From Lachnoclostridium sp. UBA5725 (GTDB lineage Bacteria; Bacillota; Clostridia; Lachnospirales; Lachnospiraceae), in assembly GCA_002419585.1 (NCBI GenBank), contig DIGJ01000040.1, forward strand, positions 186,001-250,000: a DNA stretch of 64,000 bases, given 5' to 3'. The notes beneath the pieces were generated by a model that saw only the letters and a program-made list of their open reading frames with translations, did not search any database and had not been told where the DNA came from. The translations under genes and the position numbers were made by a program. This document shows, piece by piece, positions 53,603-62,725 of this stretch. Every line of letters begins with the position of its first letter. Positions within the stretch are counted from its first letter, which is position 1.

Positions 53603-54884
53603 TTTGCTTCATCCTCTCTATTTCCCTTAATATTAGCTCCTTGTTGTTCCTTTGCATACATTCAAAGTTTTCATAGTCTGCGAGCGCTACATTCATCGGT
53701 ATATGATTGGTCTTATGGAAGGTATTTGTGATATGAAGTGCTGCTTCCTTGGCAAAGACCAAGCTTTCCAACAAGGAGTTACTAGCCAGTCGGTTTGCTC
53801 CATGCACTCCATTACAACTGGTTTCACCCACTGCATATAGATGCTCCATGGAGGTTTTACTTTGAAGGTTTACCTCAATTCCCCCCATAAAATAATGTTG
53901 TGCTGGTGTAACCGGAATGCATTCTTTTGTAATATCAATACCATCCTCTAAACAGCGTTTATATATGTTTGGAAACCGATTTATGATCCGATTACTTTCG
54001 AAATGCACTAGGGAAAGCCATACATGCTGGCTGTGCTCATATTGCATCTGTTGGTATATTTTCCTCGTCAGTACATCTCTTGGAAGAAGTTCGTCGACAA
54101 AACGTTGCCTTTTTTCATTCAGTAGATATGCTCCTTCTCCTCGAACCGATTCCGAAATTAGGAATCTTCGTCCTGGTTTTACTGAATATAGCGTAGTTGG
54201 GTGTATTTGTATATAATCTATATTTTTTATTGCTACATCATGCTTGATGGCCAACGCCAGTGAATCCCCGGTTAAATGAGAATAATTCGTAGAATCTTCA
54301 TATAAACCTCCGATTCCGCCAGTTGCTAATACGGTATAAGTTGCATCTAGTCTTTTTACTACTCCATCCTTTGAACGAGTAATGACGCCAAAGCAACAAT
54401 TCTTATAACAAATCAGGTCAATCATCTGCGTATATTCCATAAGAACTACATTCCTTTTCTTCTTTACCTGTTCTAATAATTTTTTAGTAATTTCTTGTCC
54501 TGTAATATCCTTATGGTACAAAATCCGTTCGGTAGAATGAGCACCTTCTTTTGTATAAAGTACTTTTCCATCCCTTTGCTCAAATTCAACACCATGCCTA
54601 ATTAAATCATGAATGACCTCAGGAGATTTCCGTATCATCTGCTGCACTGAGTCCATATTATTCTCATAATGCCCTGCTCTTAACGTATCCTGAAAGAAAC
54701 TGTCATAATCTTGTTCATCCTTCAAAACACAGATTCCTCCCTGTGCCAAGTACGAATCGCTCTTTTCGAGAGAACTTTTTGTAATAATTATGATTCTTTT
54801 ATCTTCCGGAAGATTAAGTGCGCAGTATAAACCTGCCACTCCAGTTCCTATGATAACAACATCTGCACTTTCCAACAATTTCAT
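53565..54884 (-). CDS. nadB: L-aspartate oxidase
   Basis: About 439 residues. FAD motif DVVIIGTGVAGLYCALNL, SYLAQGGICVL, DSVQQMIRKSPEVIHDLIRHGVEF and AHSTERILYHKDITGQEI place it in the aspartate oxidase/succinate dehydrogenase flavoprotein family; TPAQHYFMGGI and GANRLASNSLLESLVF are also typical. It oxidises aspartate to iminoaspartate. Shorter than the E. coli enzyme because the C-terminal helical domain is reduced, as common in clostridia. Alternate GTG one codon upstream. Seven bp after nadA. Confidence 0.95.
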   Translation of the reverse strand: MKLLESADVVIIGTGVAGLYCALNLPEDKRIIIITKSSLEKSDSYLAQGGICVLKDEQDYDSFFQDTLRAGHYENNMDSVQQMIRKSPEVIHDLIRHGVEFEQRDGKVLYTKEGAHSTERILYHKDITGQEITKKLLEQVKKKRNVVLMEYTQMIDLICYKNCCFGVITRSKDGVVKRLDATYTVLATGGIGGLYEDSTNYSHLTGDSLALAIKHDVAIKNIDYIQIHPTTLYSVKPGRRFLISESVRGEGAYLLNEKRQRFVDELLPRDVLTRKIYQQMQYEHSQHVWLSLVHFESNRIINRFPNIYKRCLEDGIDITKECIPVTPAQHYFMGGIEVNLQSKTSMEHLYAVGETSCNGVHGANRLASNSLLESLVFAKEAALHITNTFHKTNHIPMNVALADYENFECMQRNNKELILREIERMKQSEQRNNIKIKCG

Positions 54885-54890
54885 CACCTC

Positions 54891-55799
54891 TTATTCTGCC
54901 AAATCCAACATTTGATCTAACGCTATTCTGGCATTTGCATAGGTTCCATCCTCCAGTTCAACGGTATTCCTCATTGTCTCAAGCTGCTCCAAAACTCCGT
55001 CTAAGGTAATACGTTTCATATTCGGACAAAACTGACGATGTCCTACCGAATAGAATTTCTTACTTGGATTCTTTAATTCCAGCTCATATAAAACTCCCAT
55101 TTCAGTACAAATAAGAAAGACCTGCGCATCACTTTCGGTAGCATAATCAATAATTCCAGATGTACTTCCAACATAGTCTGCCAATTCAAGTACATCCAAC
55201 GTACATTCTGGATGTGCCAGAACCAAAGCCTTTGGATACAGCTCTTTTGCCTTTTCAACCGCATCTTTCTTGATGCTGGTGTGTACATGGCAAAACCCAT
55301 CATTTAAAATGAAATGCTTTTCCGGTATTTTATCTGCTACGTATCTGCCTAAATTTCCATCTGGTATAAAATAGATAGTATGGTTTTGCAAGGATTTCAC
55401 TATCTTAACTGCATTGGATGAAGTGACGCATACGTCAGAATAAGACTTGATTTCAGCCGTTGAATTAATATAGCATACTACCGCAACATCCTCATATTTT
55501 TCTCTTACCTCTTTGATCTTATCGACGTCTGCCATATGAGCCATCGGACAATCTGCATACATATCCGGCATAATTACGGTTTTATTTGGATTGAGAATCT
55601 TTGCACTCTCCCCCATAAAAGACACGCCGCAAAATAGTATATTGTTCTGAGGAACCTTTGTCGCTATCTTACTAAGGTAATAAGAATCGCCAACGTAATC
55701 GGCGATTGCTTGGACCTTGCTATCTGTATAATAATGTGCCAAAATCACAACATCTTTTTCTTTCTTTTGCTCCATGATCCGCTTTTTAACTGGTTCCAT
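54891..55799 (-). CDS. nadA: Quinolinate synthase
   Basis: 302 residues. ILAHYYTDSKVQAIADYVGDSYYLS, the three cluster cysteines (MYADCPMAHM, HPECTLDV and HRQFCPNMKRI), and phosphate-binding SNAVKIVKSL identify type-A NadA. It condenses iminoaspartate with dihydroxyacetone phosphate to quinolinate using a [4Fe-4S] cluster, fit for anaerobes. AAAGGAGG lies 8 nt before the ATG. First gene of the de novo NAD operon. Confidence 0.97.
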   Translation of the reverse strand: MEPVKKRIMEQKKEKDVVILAHYYTDSKVQAIADYVGDSYYLSKIATKVPQNNILFCGVSFMGESAKILNPNKTVIMPDMYADCPMAHMADVDKIKEVREKYEDVAVVCYINSTAEIKSYSDVCVTSSNAVKIVKSLQNHTIYFIPDGNLGRYVADKIPEKHFILNDGFCHVHTSIKKDAVEKAKELYPKALVLAHPECTLDVLELADYVGSTSGIIDYATESDAQVFLICTEMGVLYELELKNPSKKFYSVGHRQFCPNMKRITLDGVLEQLETMRNTVELEDGTYANARIALDQMLDLAE

Positions 55800-55829
55800 T
55801 TATGTGTCCTCCTTTGTTGGATTTCATAA

Positions 55830-55858
55830 ATTATAACACATGTAATTACATATGACAA
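55830..55858 (-). promoter_or_regulatory. nadABC promoter with a palindromic candidate operator
   Basis: TTGTCA (55853-55858) and TATAAT (55830-55835) on the minus strand are 17 bp apart. The spacer holds a perfect 12-bp palindrome ATGTAATTACAT (55840-55851), placed where a repressor would block RNA polymerase. NAD operons are often repressed by NiaR-type regulators in Firmicutes, but I cannot match this to a known site. Confidence 0.65.
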
Positions 55859-55888
55859 GACAGTTGTTTGGCGAGCATGTTGCTAGAC

Positions 55889-56091
55889 TGTAGTTTGTGT
55901 ACAATATGCATCCTGGCGCACAAATAGCCGGAGCTCTAACCTCAATACGATTACCAATTTTAATAAGCCATAAACAATGAAAATCAAGTGATGGGCACTT
56001 GATTTTCATTATGTCTTATTAAAATAATCGTATAAATTCGGTTAGAGCTCCGGCTATTTGTGCGCCAGTCCGCATATTGGGATAAAGTTTT
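55889..56091. repeat. Hairpin element A: 154-nt near-continuous foldback with conserved flanks
   Basis: Perfect 28-bp arms (55914-55941 and 56040-56067, starting TGGCGCACAAATAGCCGGAG) enclose further paired segments and a perfect 15-bp inner hairpin (55976-55990 with 55996-56010) around a 5-nt loop. The outer flanks TGTAGTTTGTGTACAAT and ATTGGGATAAAGTTTT recur at element B (58586-58659, opposite strand) and, weakly, at element C. It lies between the YhgE gene and the nadA promoter, shows no transposase and no T-run. MITE-like or a structured RNA. Confidence 0.85.
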
Positions 56092-56128
56092 CCAATTTGG
56101 CAGCATGACCCTATTGAGATTCGTATAT

Positions 56129-58141
56129 TTATAAAGACTGTACTGCTTCGTCTTTTTTGAATTTAACTACGGAAAGGAAAATGGTAATTGCCATAAATAC
56201 TACTAATATAGCACATAATATTCCTCCGTTATATGCTACTTCGCTGGCATTTACACCACTGATGGAGTTTTTAAATAAACCTACTGCATAAGTCATCGGC
56301 ATAAATGGGTAAAAATGGTCAAACATCTTTGGTACGATTTCCATTGGGAAGGTTCCACCGCAGGAAGTAAGTTGTAAAATCAACAATGCAATTGCTATAA
56401 ATTTACCTACATCTTTCAAATGTACCAAACAGAATTGAACGATTGCGATATCAACCATGGATACCAGACAACAAGCCAAATAAAACATTGGGACATTGGC
56501 AATTTCAAGACCTAATCCAAACTGTACAACAAGTGCAAGTACGACTGCTTGACTTAGCCCAATTACAAGGTAACAAAAACTACGTATTACTTTTTTTTCA
56601 GAGGTTCTTGATAATATCTTAAATCTACCATCTGCATCAAGATAGATTCCAAAGAACATGATTAGTGCTCCAACCCATAAAGAAAGGGATAAGAAATATG
56701 GGGTGAATGCTGTTCCGTAATTTGGTACCGGATTGATATCTGTTTCTTCAATACTAACTGGTGCTTTTGCAAAATCGGATAAACCATCCAATGCTTTGAG
56801 ATCAGAATCTGCATCTGTGATGGAATCATCTACACCTGTTTTTGCTTCTTCGATACCGTCATTAAGTTTAACAGAACCTTCACTTAAGTCAGAAGCTCCA
56901 TCTGCGATTTTATCAGCTGCATTACTAAGTTTACCTGTTGCGCTGTCAATTGTACTTAACCCAGTATAAAGGTTTTTTGATCCTTCTGCCAAAGCTTTTG
57001 AGCCTGATTTTGCCTGAGTCAATCCAGCAGATAATTGTTTTAACGCCTCTTTTAACTCTGGTAAGGAAGCGGTTCCTGCTGACAATGTTTCTGCACCTGC
57101 AGCAATCTGGCTAGATGCATCTTTTAATTTTGTATTCGCCTCCTGTAATGTTGTAATGCTTGTCGCATTAGCAGGATCAGACATTTTTGTTATAAATGCA
57201 GCAAATACTTTATCTTTCATGATTGCTGGATTTACTTTTGTAACATAGTTGGTTAAAAATGTTGATGTACTGTTTACAGTAGTAATCAAGGTATCTACAC
57301 CAGCTGTATATTGTATCAAACCTTCATTTAACTGTTTTGCACCAGCTGCAAGGTTCTTACTTCCAGTGGTAAGTTGATCAATATTTTCTGTAGAAACAGC
57401 AAGTTTATTTGCTCCTTCTAAAAGCTCATTGATACCAGAATCAAGAGTAACCATGCCATCCTTTAAATCTGAGGAGCCGTTCTTTGCTTTAGAAACACCA
57501 TCTTTATATTCGTCAAATTTATGATTAAAGTTATTTGTTCCATCTGCTAATTCTTTTGCTCCATCACTTAATTCATTTGAACCATCGTATAATTTATTCA
57601 TTCCATCCTGAAGATCTGCCATTTGATTTGGAACATCTCTTAGTTTATCGGCTAATGAATCAACAAGTTCTGCACTGATGTTGGAACGAGTTTCTTCCTC
57701 GATTTCCAATACCGCTCTACCTAAAATCTGACTTGCCAAGAAATTTCTCTTTTGATTTGGTGAATAATTTATGGTTGCTGTTTGCTTGTCCGTTGTACTT
57801 GCAGATGCAATATTTTCTGAGAAGTTTTCAGGAATAACGATTTTTGCGTAGTACTCATCTCCCTCAGTTCCTTCATTTGCATCTTCCTCATCGGTAATTA
57901 TGAATTTAAGAGAACCATCCTCTTTTAGTCGATTACACATTTCCTGTCCAAGATTTCGATCCTCGTCATTAATTGTTGCACCTTTGTCATTATTTACCAC
58001 TGCTACTGGAAGAGATTCCAGTTTTGAATAAGGATCCCAAAATGCTCCCAAATAAAAATAGCTGTAAAGCAAAGGGATAATAACAACACCAATAATAACG
58101 ATAAAACACTTTACACTTCTTTTTGTTATTTTACTTTTCAT
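56129..58141 (-). CDS. YhgE/Pip-family membrane protein
   Basis: 670 residues. One N-terminal transmembrane helix (SVKCFIVIIGVVIIPLLYSY) and the family start PVAVVNNDKGA; a long extracytoplasmic region with about twenty 7-11-residue repeats rich in DG/LxxG (DGSNELSDGAKELADG), forming coiled-coil; then five C-terminal helices like ABC-2 permeases. Relatives include phage-infection protein Pip and the EsaA-like part of type VII secretion. Role inferred: export or envelope organisation. A TetR gene is nearby and a perfect dyad lies at 58206-58229, so TetR control is likely. Length is average for the family. Confidence 0.92.
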   Translation of the reverse strand: MKSKITKRSVKCFIVIIGVVIIPLLYSYFYLGAFWDPYSKLESLPVAVVNNDKGATINDEDRNLGQEMCNRLKEDGSLKFIITDEEDANEGTEGDEYYAKIVIPENFSENIASASTTDKQTATINYSPNQKRNFLASQILGRAVLEIEEETRSNISAELVDSLADKLRDVPNQMADLQDGMNKLYDGSNELSDGAKELADGTNNFNHKFDEYKDGVSKAKNGSSDLKDGMVTLDSGINELLEGANKLAVSTENIDQLTTGSKNLAAGAKQLNEGLIQYTAGVDTLITTVNSTSTFLTNYVTKVNPAIMKDKVFAAFITKMSDPANATSITTLQEANTKLKDASSQIAAGAETLSAGTASLPELKEALKQLSAGLTQAKSGSKALAEGSKNLYTGLSTIDSATGKLSNAADKIADGASDLSEGSVKLNDGIEEAKTGVDDSITDADSDLKALDGLSDFAKAPVSIEETDINPVPNYGTAFTPYFLSLSLWVGALIMFFGIYLDADGRFKILSRTSEKKVIRSFCYLVIGLSQAVVLALVVQFGLGLEIANVPMFYLACCLVSMVDIAIVQFCLVHLKDVGKFIAIALLILQLTSCGGTFPMEIVPKMFDHFYPFMPMTYAVGLFKNSISGVNASEVAYNGGILCAILVVFMAITIFLSVVKFKKDEAVQSL

Positions 58142-58205
58142 TATGCTTAACTCCTTCTTTCTTTTGTACAGTGGCTAGTATAGCATGCACTATCTAATCT
58201 GTAAT

Positions 58206-58229
58206 TAGACAAATTTGAAGTTTTGTCTA
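58206..58229. promoter_or_regulatory. Candidate TetR operator between YhgE and the 79-aa gene
   Basis: Perfect 8-bp dyad TAGACAAA (58206-58213) and TTTGTCTA (58222-58229) with an 8-bp spacer. On the minus strand it precedes an extended -10 TGCTATACT about 35 bp downstream of it. Position between two divergent genes near a TetR gene supports operator function. No other copy was seen around the TetR gene. Confidence 0.6.
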
Positions 58230-58322
58230 TATAAAGTTTAAAATAAGAGCGATAAACTATACTAAAGTAAAATGCCTTAATAAGGTAGATTATAATTCAA
58301 AAGATTGAAGGTAGAGTGCAAC

Positions 58323-58562
58323 ATGATGCTAGAATCAAGACTAAAACAGGCAGCATTAAATACTGCAGTGGATGTTAGCTTAAAAAGAATGAAAAAATCA
58401 CCCGAACGTTGTGCCAGAAATTTATTAGAGCTAGCAGTAACTGCATATCCAGGCAAAATTTCAAAAAAAGACCGTCCAGACTTCTATCAGAAATTATTAG
58501 ATATATGTAAAAGAGAAGCCGCAGAAGAAGCAAAATCATTGTTTTCTAATACATTCCAATAA
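58323..58562 (+). CDS. Small conserved-looking protein of unknown function (79 aa)
   Basis: I do not recognise this family. The product is basic and helical (LESRLKQAALNTAVDVSLKRM, SPERCARNLLELA, YQKLLDICKREAAEEA), with two Cys and no membrane segment, possibly a small nucleic-acid- or regulator-binding protein. The ATG at 58323 follows GAAGG and GAG at good distance; a TTG six codons earlier also keeps frame. Divergent from the YhgE gene with a dyad operator between. Element B begins just after its stop codon. Confidence 0.6.
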   Translation: MMLESRLKQAALNTAVDVSLKRMKKSPERCARNLLELAVTAYPGKISKKDRPDFYQKLLDICKREAAEEAKSLFSNTFQ

Positions 58563-58585
58563 ATGATGAGAATATTGCAAAATTA

Positions 58586-58659
58586 AAACTTTTATCCCAA
58601 TTTGCAGGTTGGAGTATATGCTATTTGTGCCCCGATCTGCAAATTGTACACAAACTACA
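58586..58659 (+). repeat. Hairpin element B
   Basis: Shares ends with element A in opposite orientation: AAAACTTTTATCCCAATTTGC at the left, and TGCAAATTGTACACAAACTACA at the right (each shown in part). CAATTTGCAG (58598-58607) and CTGCAAATTG (58637-58646) form a perfect 10-bp stem. The inner part keeps CTATTTGTGC of element A but not its long palindrome. The last bases overlap the end of the TetR gene by 5 bp. Confidence 0.7.
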
Positions 58660-59284
58660 TTTTTGTAGGATCCTCTTCATTTATTGTACTCTTAAGATAG
58701 CGTGCTGTGGCAAATTTCTTTGTACCTTCTGCTAAGCCTTTTAAATGAGAAGCAATATACTCCGGTGGCTCCTTCATTCCTTGTTGTACCCAGGATATAA
58801 TAATACCAACAATACCAAAAGCATAGAATTGAGCAATGAAATCTTTGTTATCTTCCTCGATTGCATCTTTACTGGAGTCTTTCATAACATCCTGTATGAC
58901 GTTTTTTTCCACGATCCGATTAATAATAACTGAGAACAATTCACTTGTAACTTGATACAAATATTCTCTAAATTCATTTTCTAAGGAAGCTTTCATGGTA
59001 CTTTCATAAAAATAATCTTCGGATTTTATTTTCGTCAGCATTTCGAATACTTTCTCATCCCAATTTTCATAAGTTAAATCATTTATAATAATTGAAATTG
59101 CATCATTATAATAAATCCAATCTACCAGCTCATATTTATCCTGAAAATGGTAATAAAAAGTTTGCCTGTTAAGACCACAGCTTTCTGTAATATCATGAAC
59201 TGTAATTTTATCAAAACTCTTCTTTTTTGTAAGTTCTTTAATTCCCCTCGCAATTGCCCTTTTTGTTAATAAAGAATCTGACAT
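58655..59284 (-). CDS. TetR/AcrR-family transcriptional regulator
   Basis: 209 residues. N-terminal helix-turn-helix: LTKRAIARGIKELTKKKSFDKITVHDITESCGLNRQTFYYHF in part, then a helical ligand/dimer domain with a late FYAFGIVGIISWVQ-like segment. DhaS-like subgroup. Likely controls the YhgE operon: the dyad at 58206-58229 lies in front of that gene. AGGAAGG precedes the ATG. Confidence 0.92.
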   Translation of the reverse strand: MSDSLLTKRAIARGIKELTKKKSFDKITVHDITESCGLNRQTFYYHFQDKYELVDWIYYNDAISIIINDLTYENWDEKVFEMLTKIKSEDYFYESTMKASLENEFREYLYQVTSELFSVIINRIVEKNVIQDVMKDSSKDAIEEDNKDFIAQFYAFGIVGIIISWVQQGMKEPPEYIASHLKGLAEGTKKFATARYLKSTINEEDPTKM

Positions 59285-59626
59285 TTATGTAGCCTTCCTT
59301 TTCTCATAACAGACTCACGTGATAAACAATACGAGCATTATTATAATATAATTAATTAAAATCGTATATAGTAACCTGTATTTTTTTTATTTAATGCTTT
59401 GACTCTGGCTATACCACATGCCAGACATGTTTTTATTATACATTTTCCACAAATAAAAAGAAATAAAACAGTAAATATGACATTTTATTTTTACATTATT
59501 GCTAAATTTTATTGATTATTCTATAATGGGTATGTTAGAGTTAGAGAATGTATTCTTTTTGGCTGAACCAGATGACTTATTGAATGAAAATAGCCAAAGA
59601 TACTAAAATGAGAAAGAGGATGAACT
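59285..59626. other. Intergenic region between the TetR gene and the Fe-S flavoprotein
   Basis: 342 bases. It contains the TetR gene promoter on the left (not resolved) and the flavoprotein promoter at 59499-59527. The rest is AT-rich; CATGCCAGACATG (59418-59430) is a small palindrome of unknown meaning. No gene found. Confidence 0.5.
59499..59527 (+). promoter_or_regulatory. Promoter of the flavoprotein-hypA operon
   Basis: TTGCTA (59499-59504) and TATAAT (59522-59527) are 17 bp apart, followed by about a 95-nt leader. Confidence 0.65.
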
Positions 59627-62314
59627 ATGAGTGAATTAAGACCAAAAATCGTAAAACTGGCAAAAATGATAGGCGGTATTGCCGGTGCCATGAATAAAAT
59701 CGATGAAAACGCTCCAGAATACTATGCATTGGAATGCGTTGTAACCGATGACATGGCTGACATCGCAATGATTATCGGGCTTCGTAAACCACGTACTTTT
59801 GAGTACGTGGCAAAGCGTTCCGGTAAGACAAAAAAAGAAACCAAGGCGCTGTTAGACCAGTTAACCTATACTGGTGTAGCGAAGGTCTACCCTGATAAGG
59901 AAGACGGCAAGGATCGTTACTTTGTAAACATCTTTGCTCCTGGTGTATTGGAAATGATGGTTAACAACCGCGAACAACTTGCTGCACATCCACAAATCGG
60001 TAAAGCTTTTGAAGAATATACACGTCTTCGTCTAGCTCCTATGGCAGCAAAGTTCCCACAAGGTATGGCAATGATGCGCATTATCCCTGTAGAAAGTGCA
60101 ATTAAGGATATTCCTGGAACACAGCCTTGGGAACGTCTCTCCTACTATTTAGATAAATATGATACCTTCAGTGTATCTGACTGTTCTTGCCGTCAGTCTC
60201 GACGTGTTATTGATGAAGGCTGTGGTCATATGGAACATGAGATTTGTGTACAGATGGGCGAAGGTGCTGAATTCTACATAAAGAGTGGTCGTGGACGCCA
60301 GATTACCAGAGAAGAAGCAAAAGAAATTATCAAATTTGCAGAAGACAATGGTTTAATGCACGAAATGCCTCATACAGACGGACTTGGTGAATCAGCAGCA
60401 ATCTGTAACTGCTGTGGTTGCTCTTGCTTTTCCATGCGTCTTGCAACCTATTTCGACACTCCAGATGCCATCCGTTCCAACTACACTGCAAAAGTGACAA
60501 AAGATAACTGTGTAGCCTGTGGCCAATGTGTAGAAAACTGTCCAGTTAATGCATTGAAACTTGGTCAAAAGCTATGTTCCAAGAATCCAGCAGAATCAAA
60601 AACAGATCGTACCTGTCGTGATCATGCATGGGGTGAAAAGAACTATAACATCAATTATCGTGAAAACCGCGAAAACGTACTCGAAGAGGGAACATCTCCA
60701 TGTAAGACTGCCTGTCCAGCTCATATTGGTGTACAAGGTTATATCCAGCTTGCTGCTCAGGGACGTTACCGTGAAGCCCTTGAGTTAATCAAAAAAGAAA
60801 ATCCATTCCCAGCTGTTTGCGGACGTATCTGCCCTCATGCTTGTGAAAGCGAATGTACTCGTGGAGATATTGACGAACCAATCGCAATCGATGAAATCAA
60901 AAAATTCATAGCGGATAAAGAATTAGATGAAGCAACACGCTTCATTCCTCCAATGCGTTACCATCTTGGAAATAAAGTTGCAATCGTTGGTTCTGGCCCT
61001 TCTGGTCTTTCTTGTGCTTATTATCTTGCAATTGATGGATATAAAGTTACTGTATTTGAAAAAGAAGAAAAACTTGGTGGTATGTTAACCCTTGGTATTC
61101 CTTCTTTCCGTTTGGAAAAAGAAGTTCTTAACGCAGAAATCGATGTCCTTCGCCAGATGGGCGTGGCTTTCAAAACTGGTGTTGAAGTCGGAAAAGATAT
61201 CACCTTAGACCAACTTCGTAGTGAAGGTTATGAAGCATTCTATCTTGCTATTGGAGCACAAGGCGGAAGAAGCCTTGGCATCGAAGGAGAAGCTTCCGAA
61301 GGTGTTATTGCTGGTGTTGATTTCTTACGTAATGTTGCACTTGGAAAAGATGCATCCCTTTCTGGTAATGTAGTTGTTATCGGTGGTGGAAACGTAGCAA
61401 TCGACGTAGCTCGTACTGCAACACGTGAAGGCGCTTTAGAAGTTAATTTATATTGTCTCGAAAGCCGTGAAGAAATGCCAGCTTTACCAGATGAAATCGA
61501 AGAAGCTGAAGTAGATAAAGTAATCTTCAACAATGGTTGGGGACCAAAACGTATCGTTTCAGAAAACGGTAAAGTAACTGGTGTAGAATTCATGCGTTGC
61601 ATCAGCGTATTTGATAGTGAGCATCGTTTCGCTCCAAAATATGACGAAAACGATACTATCATTGTAAAAGCAGATACCGTACTTCTTTCCATCGGTCAGT
61701 CCATTCAATGGGGTGGACTTCTTAACGGAAGTAAAGTTGAGCTTAGACGTGGAAATACTGCCAAAGCAGACGATTTAACCTTACAAACAAAAGAACCTGA
61801 TGTTTTTGTTGGTGGTGACTGCTTTACTGGTCCTAAATTTGCCATCCATGCCATCGCTTCTGGAAAAGAAGGTGCAATCTCCATCCACCGTTATGTTCAG
61901 CCAGGACAGTCACTTGTATACGGACGTGATCGCCGTGAATATCATTCCTTTGATAAGAGCAACGTGGCAGTTGGTTTACAAGACTTCGATACAACTCCTC
62001 GTCAGCATGCAGGACATTCTCCTGAAAAGAGAGGTACCTTCTTAGATGATCGTTTAACATTTACCGAAGAACAAATGAAAAAAGAAACCGAACGTTGTTT
62101 AAGTTGTGGAGCGGTCGAAGTTGACAGCTATAAGTGCGTAGGCTGCGGTTTGTGTACTACAAAATGTAAGTTTGATGCAATCCACCTTGAGCGTACTTAT
62201 AATAGTGTTCCTGATACCTATGAAAAGCTTCCAATGAAGATTGCTGCCAATGCAATTGTACGTTCCGGCAAGATTGCTGCTACTTCTGTAAAAGAGATTG
62301 GTAAAAAGAAATAA
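59627..62314 (+). CDS. Multidomain Fe-S flavoprotein (GltD/NfnB-like NAD(P) oxidoreductase)
   Basis: 895 residues. Residues ~1-280 are an iron-sulfur N-terminal region with unusual cysteine runs (SDCSCRQSRR ~184, CNCCGCSC ~260); ~294-305 a ferredoxin site CVACGQCVENCP; ~355-440 a GltD-type cysteine module (SPCKTACPAHIGVQGY, CGRICPHACESECTRG); ~450-800 the FAD/NAD(P) domains (VGSGPSGLSCAYYLA ~453, VVIGGGNVAIDVARTA ~585); and a C-terminal ferredoxin site CVGCGLCTTKC (~835). It probably shuttles electrons between NAD(P)H and ferredoxin or a partner dehydrogenase; an electron-bifurcating role is possible. Cotranscribed with a HypA chaperone 50 bp downstream. Confidence 0.9.
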   Translation: MSELRPKIVKLAKMIGGIAGAMNKIDENAPEYYALECVVTDDMADIAMIIGLRKPRTFEYVAKRSGKTKKETKALLDQLTYTGVAKVYPDKEDGKDRYFVNIFAPGVLEMMVNNREQLAAHPQIGKAFEEYTRLRLAPMAAKFPQGMAMMRIIPVESAIKDIPGTQPWERLSYYLDKYDTFSVSDCSCRQSRRVIDEGCGHMEHEICVQMGEGAEFYIKSGRGRQITREEAKEIIKFAEDNGLMHEMPHTDGLGESAAICNCCGCSCFSMRLATYFDTPDAIRSNYTAKVTKDNCVACGQCVENCPVNALKLGQKLCSKNPAESKTDRTCRDHAWGEKNYNINYRENRENVLEEGTSPCKTACPAHIGVQGYIQLAAQGRYREALELIKKENPFPAVCGRICPHACESECTRGDIDEPIAIDEIKKFIADKELDEATRFIPPMRYHLGNKVAIVGSGPSGLSCAYYLAIDGYKVTVFEKEEKLGGMLTLGIPSFRLEKEVLNAEIDVLRQMGVAFKTGVEVGKDITLDQLRSEGYEAFYLAIGAQGGRSLGIEGEASEGVIAGVDFLRNVALGKDASLSGNVVVIGGGNVAIDVARTATREGALEVNLYCLESREEMPALPDEIEEAEVDKVIFNNGWGPKRIVSENGKVTGVEFMRCISVFDSEHRFAPKYDENDTIIVKADTVLLSIGQSIQWGGLLNGSKVELRRGNTAKADDLTLQTKEPDVFVGGDCFTGPKFAIHAIASGKEGAISIHRYVQPGQSLVYGRDRREYHSFDKSNVAVGLQDFDTTPRQHAGHSPEKRGTFLDDRLTFTEEQMKKETERCLSCGAVEVDSYKCVGCGLCTTKCKFDAIHLERTYNSVPDTYEKLPMKIAANAIVRSGKIAATSVKEIGKKK

Positions 62315-62364
62315 TTGTGATACAATAGTTATTATTTCACAATTCGCAGGAAACGAGGAATTTT

Positions 62365-62706
62365 ATGCATGAACTAGGTGTATTAAATTCAATGGTACAT
62401 ACCATTGAACGTATGATAAATGAACAAGATTTTACAAAAGTCCATAAAGTTGTCATTGAAGTTGGTGAACTCTCAGGTATCGTTCCAAGATACCTGGAGG
62501 TTAGCTGGCCAGCTGCTACTTATAAGACCTTTATGGAGGGTACGGAACTTGAATTAATTGTCATACCTGGCATTGTAAAATGCAAAGACTGCGGTCGTGT
62601 ATTTAATGCAGTTTACAGCGATTTAAGCTGCCCAGATTGCTCTAGCGTAGCCATGGAGATTCTGGAAGGCGATGACCTGATGATTAAGCAAATCGAATGT
62701 AGCTAA
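62365..62706 (+). CDS. hypA: Hydrogenase maturation nickel chaperone HypA
   Basis: 113 residues. N-terminal nickel-binding MHE, KVVIEVGELSGIVP, and a zinc ribbon (CKDCGRVFN ... LSCPDC). It delivers nickel to [NiFe]-hydrogenases with HypB. It is not next to hypBCDEF or hydrogenase structural genes here, but follows the 895-residue flavoprotein, so it may act with hydrogenase genes elsewhere. Good GAGGAA ribosome binding site. Confidence 0.93.
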   Translation: MHELGVLNSMVHTIERMINEQDFTKVHKVVIEVGELSGIVPRYLEVSWPAATYKTFMEGTELELIVIPGIVKCKDCGRVFNAVYSDLSCPDCSSVAMEILEGDDLMIKQIECS

Positions 62707-62725
62707 AGTGGGATATTCAAACTAG

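Noticed and set aside
55824..56009. 61-codon minus-strand frame in element A
   Set aside because: It lies within the foldback and nadA promoter, has no ribosome binding site and no recognisable protein features.
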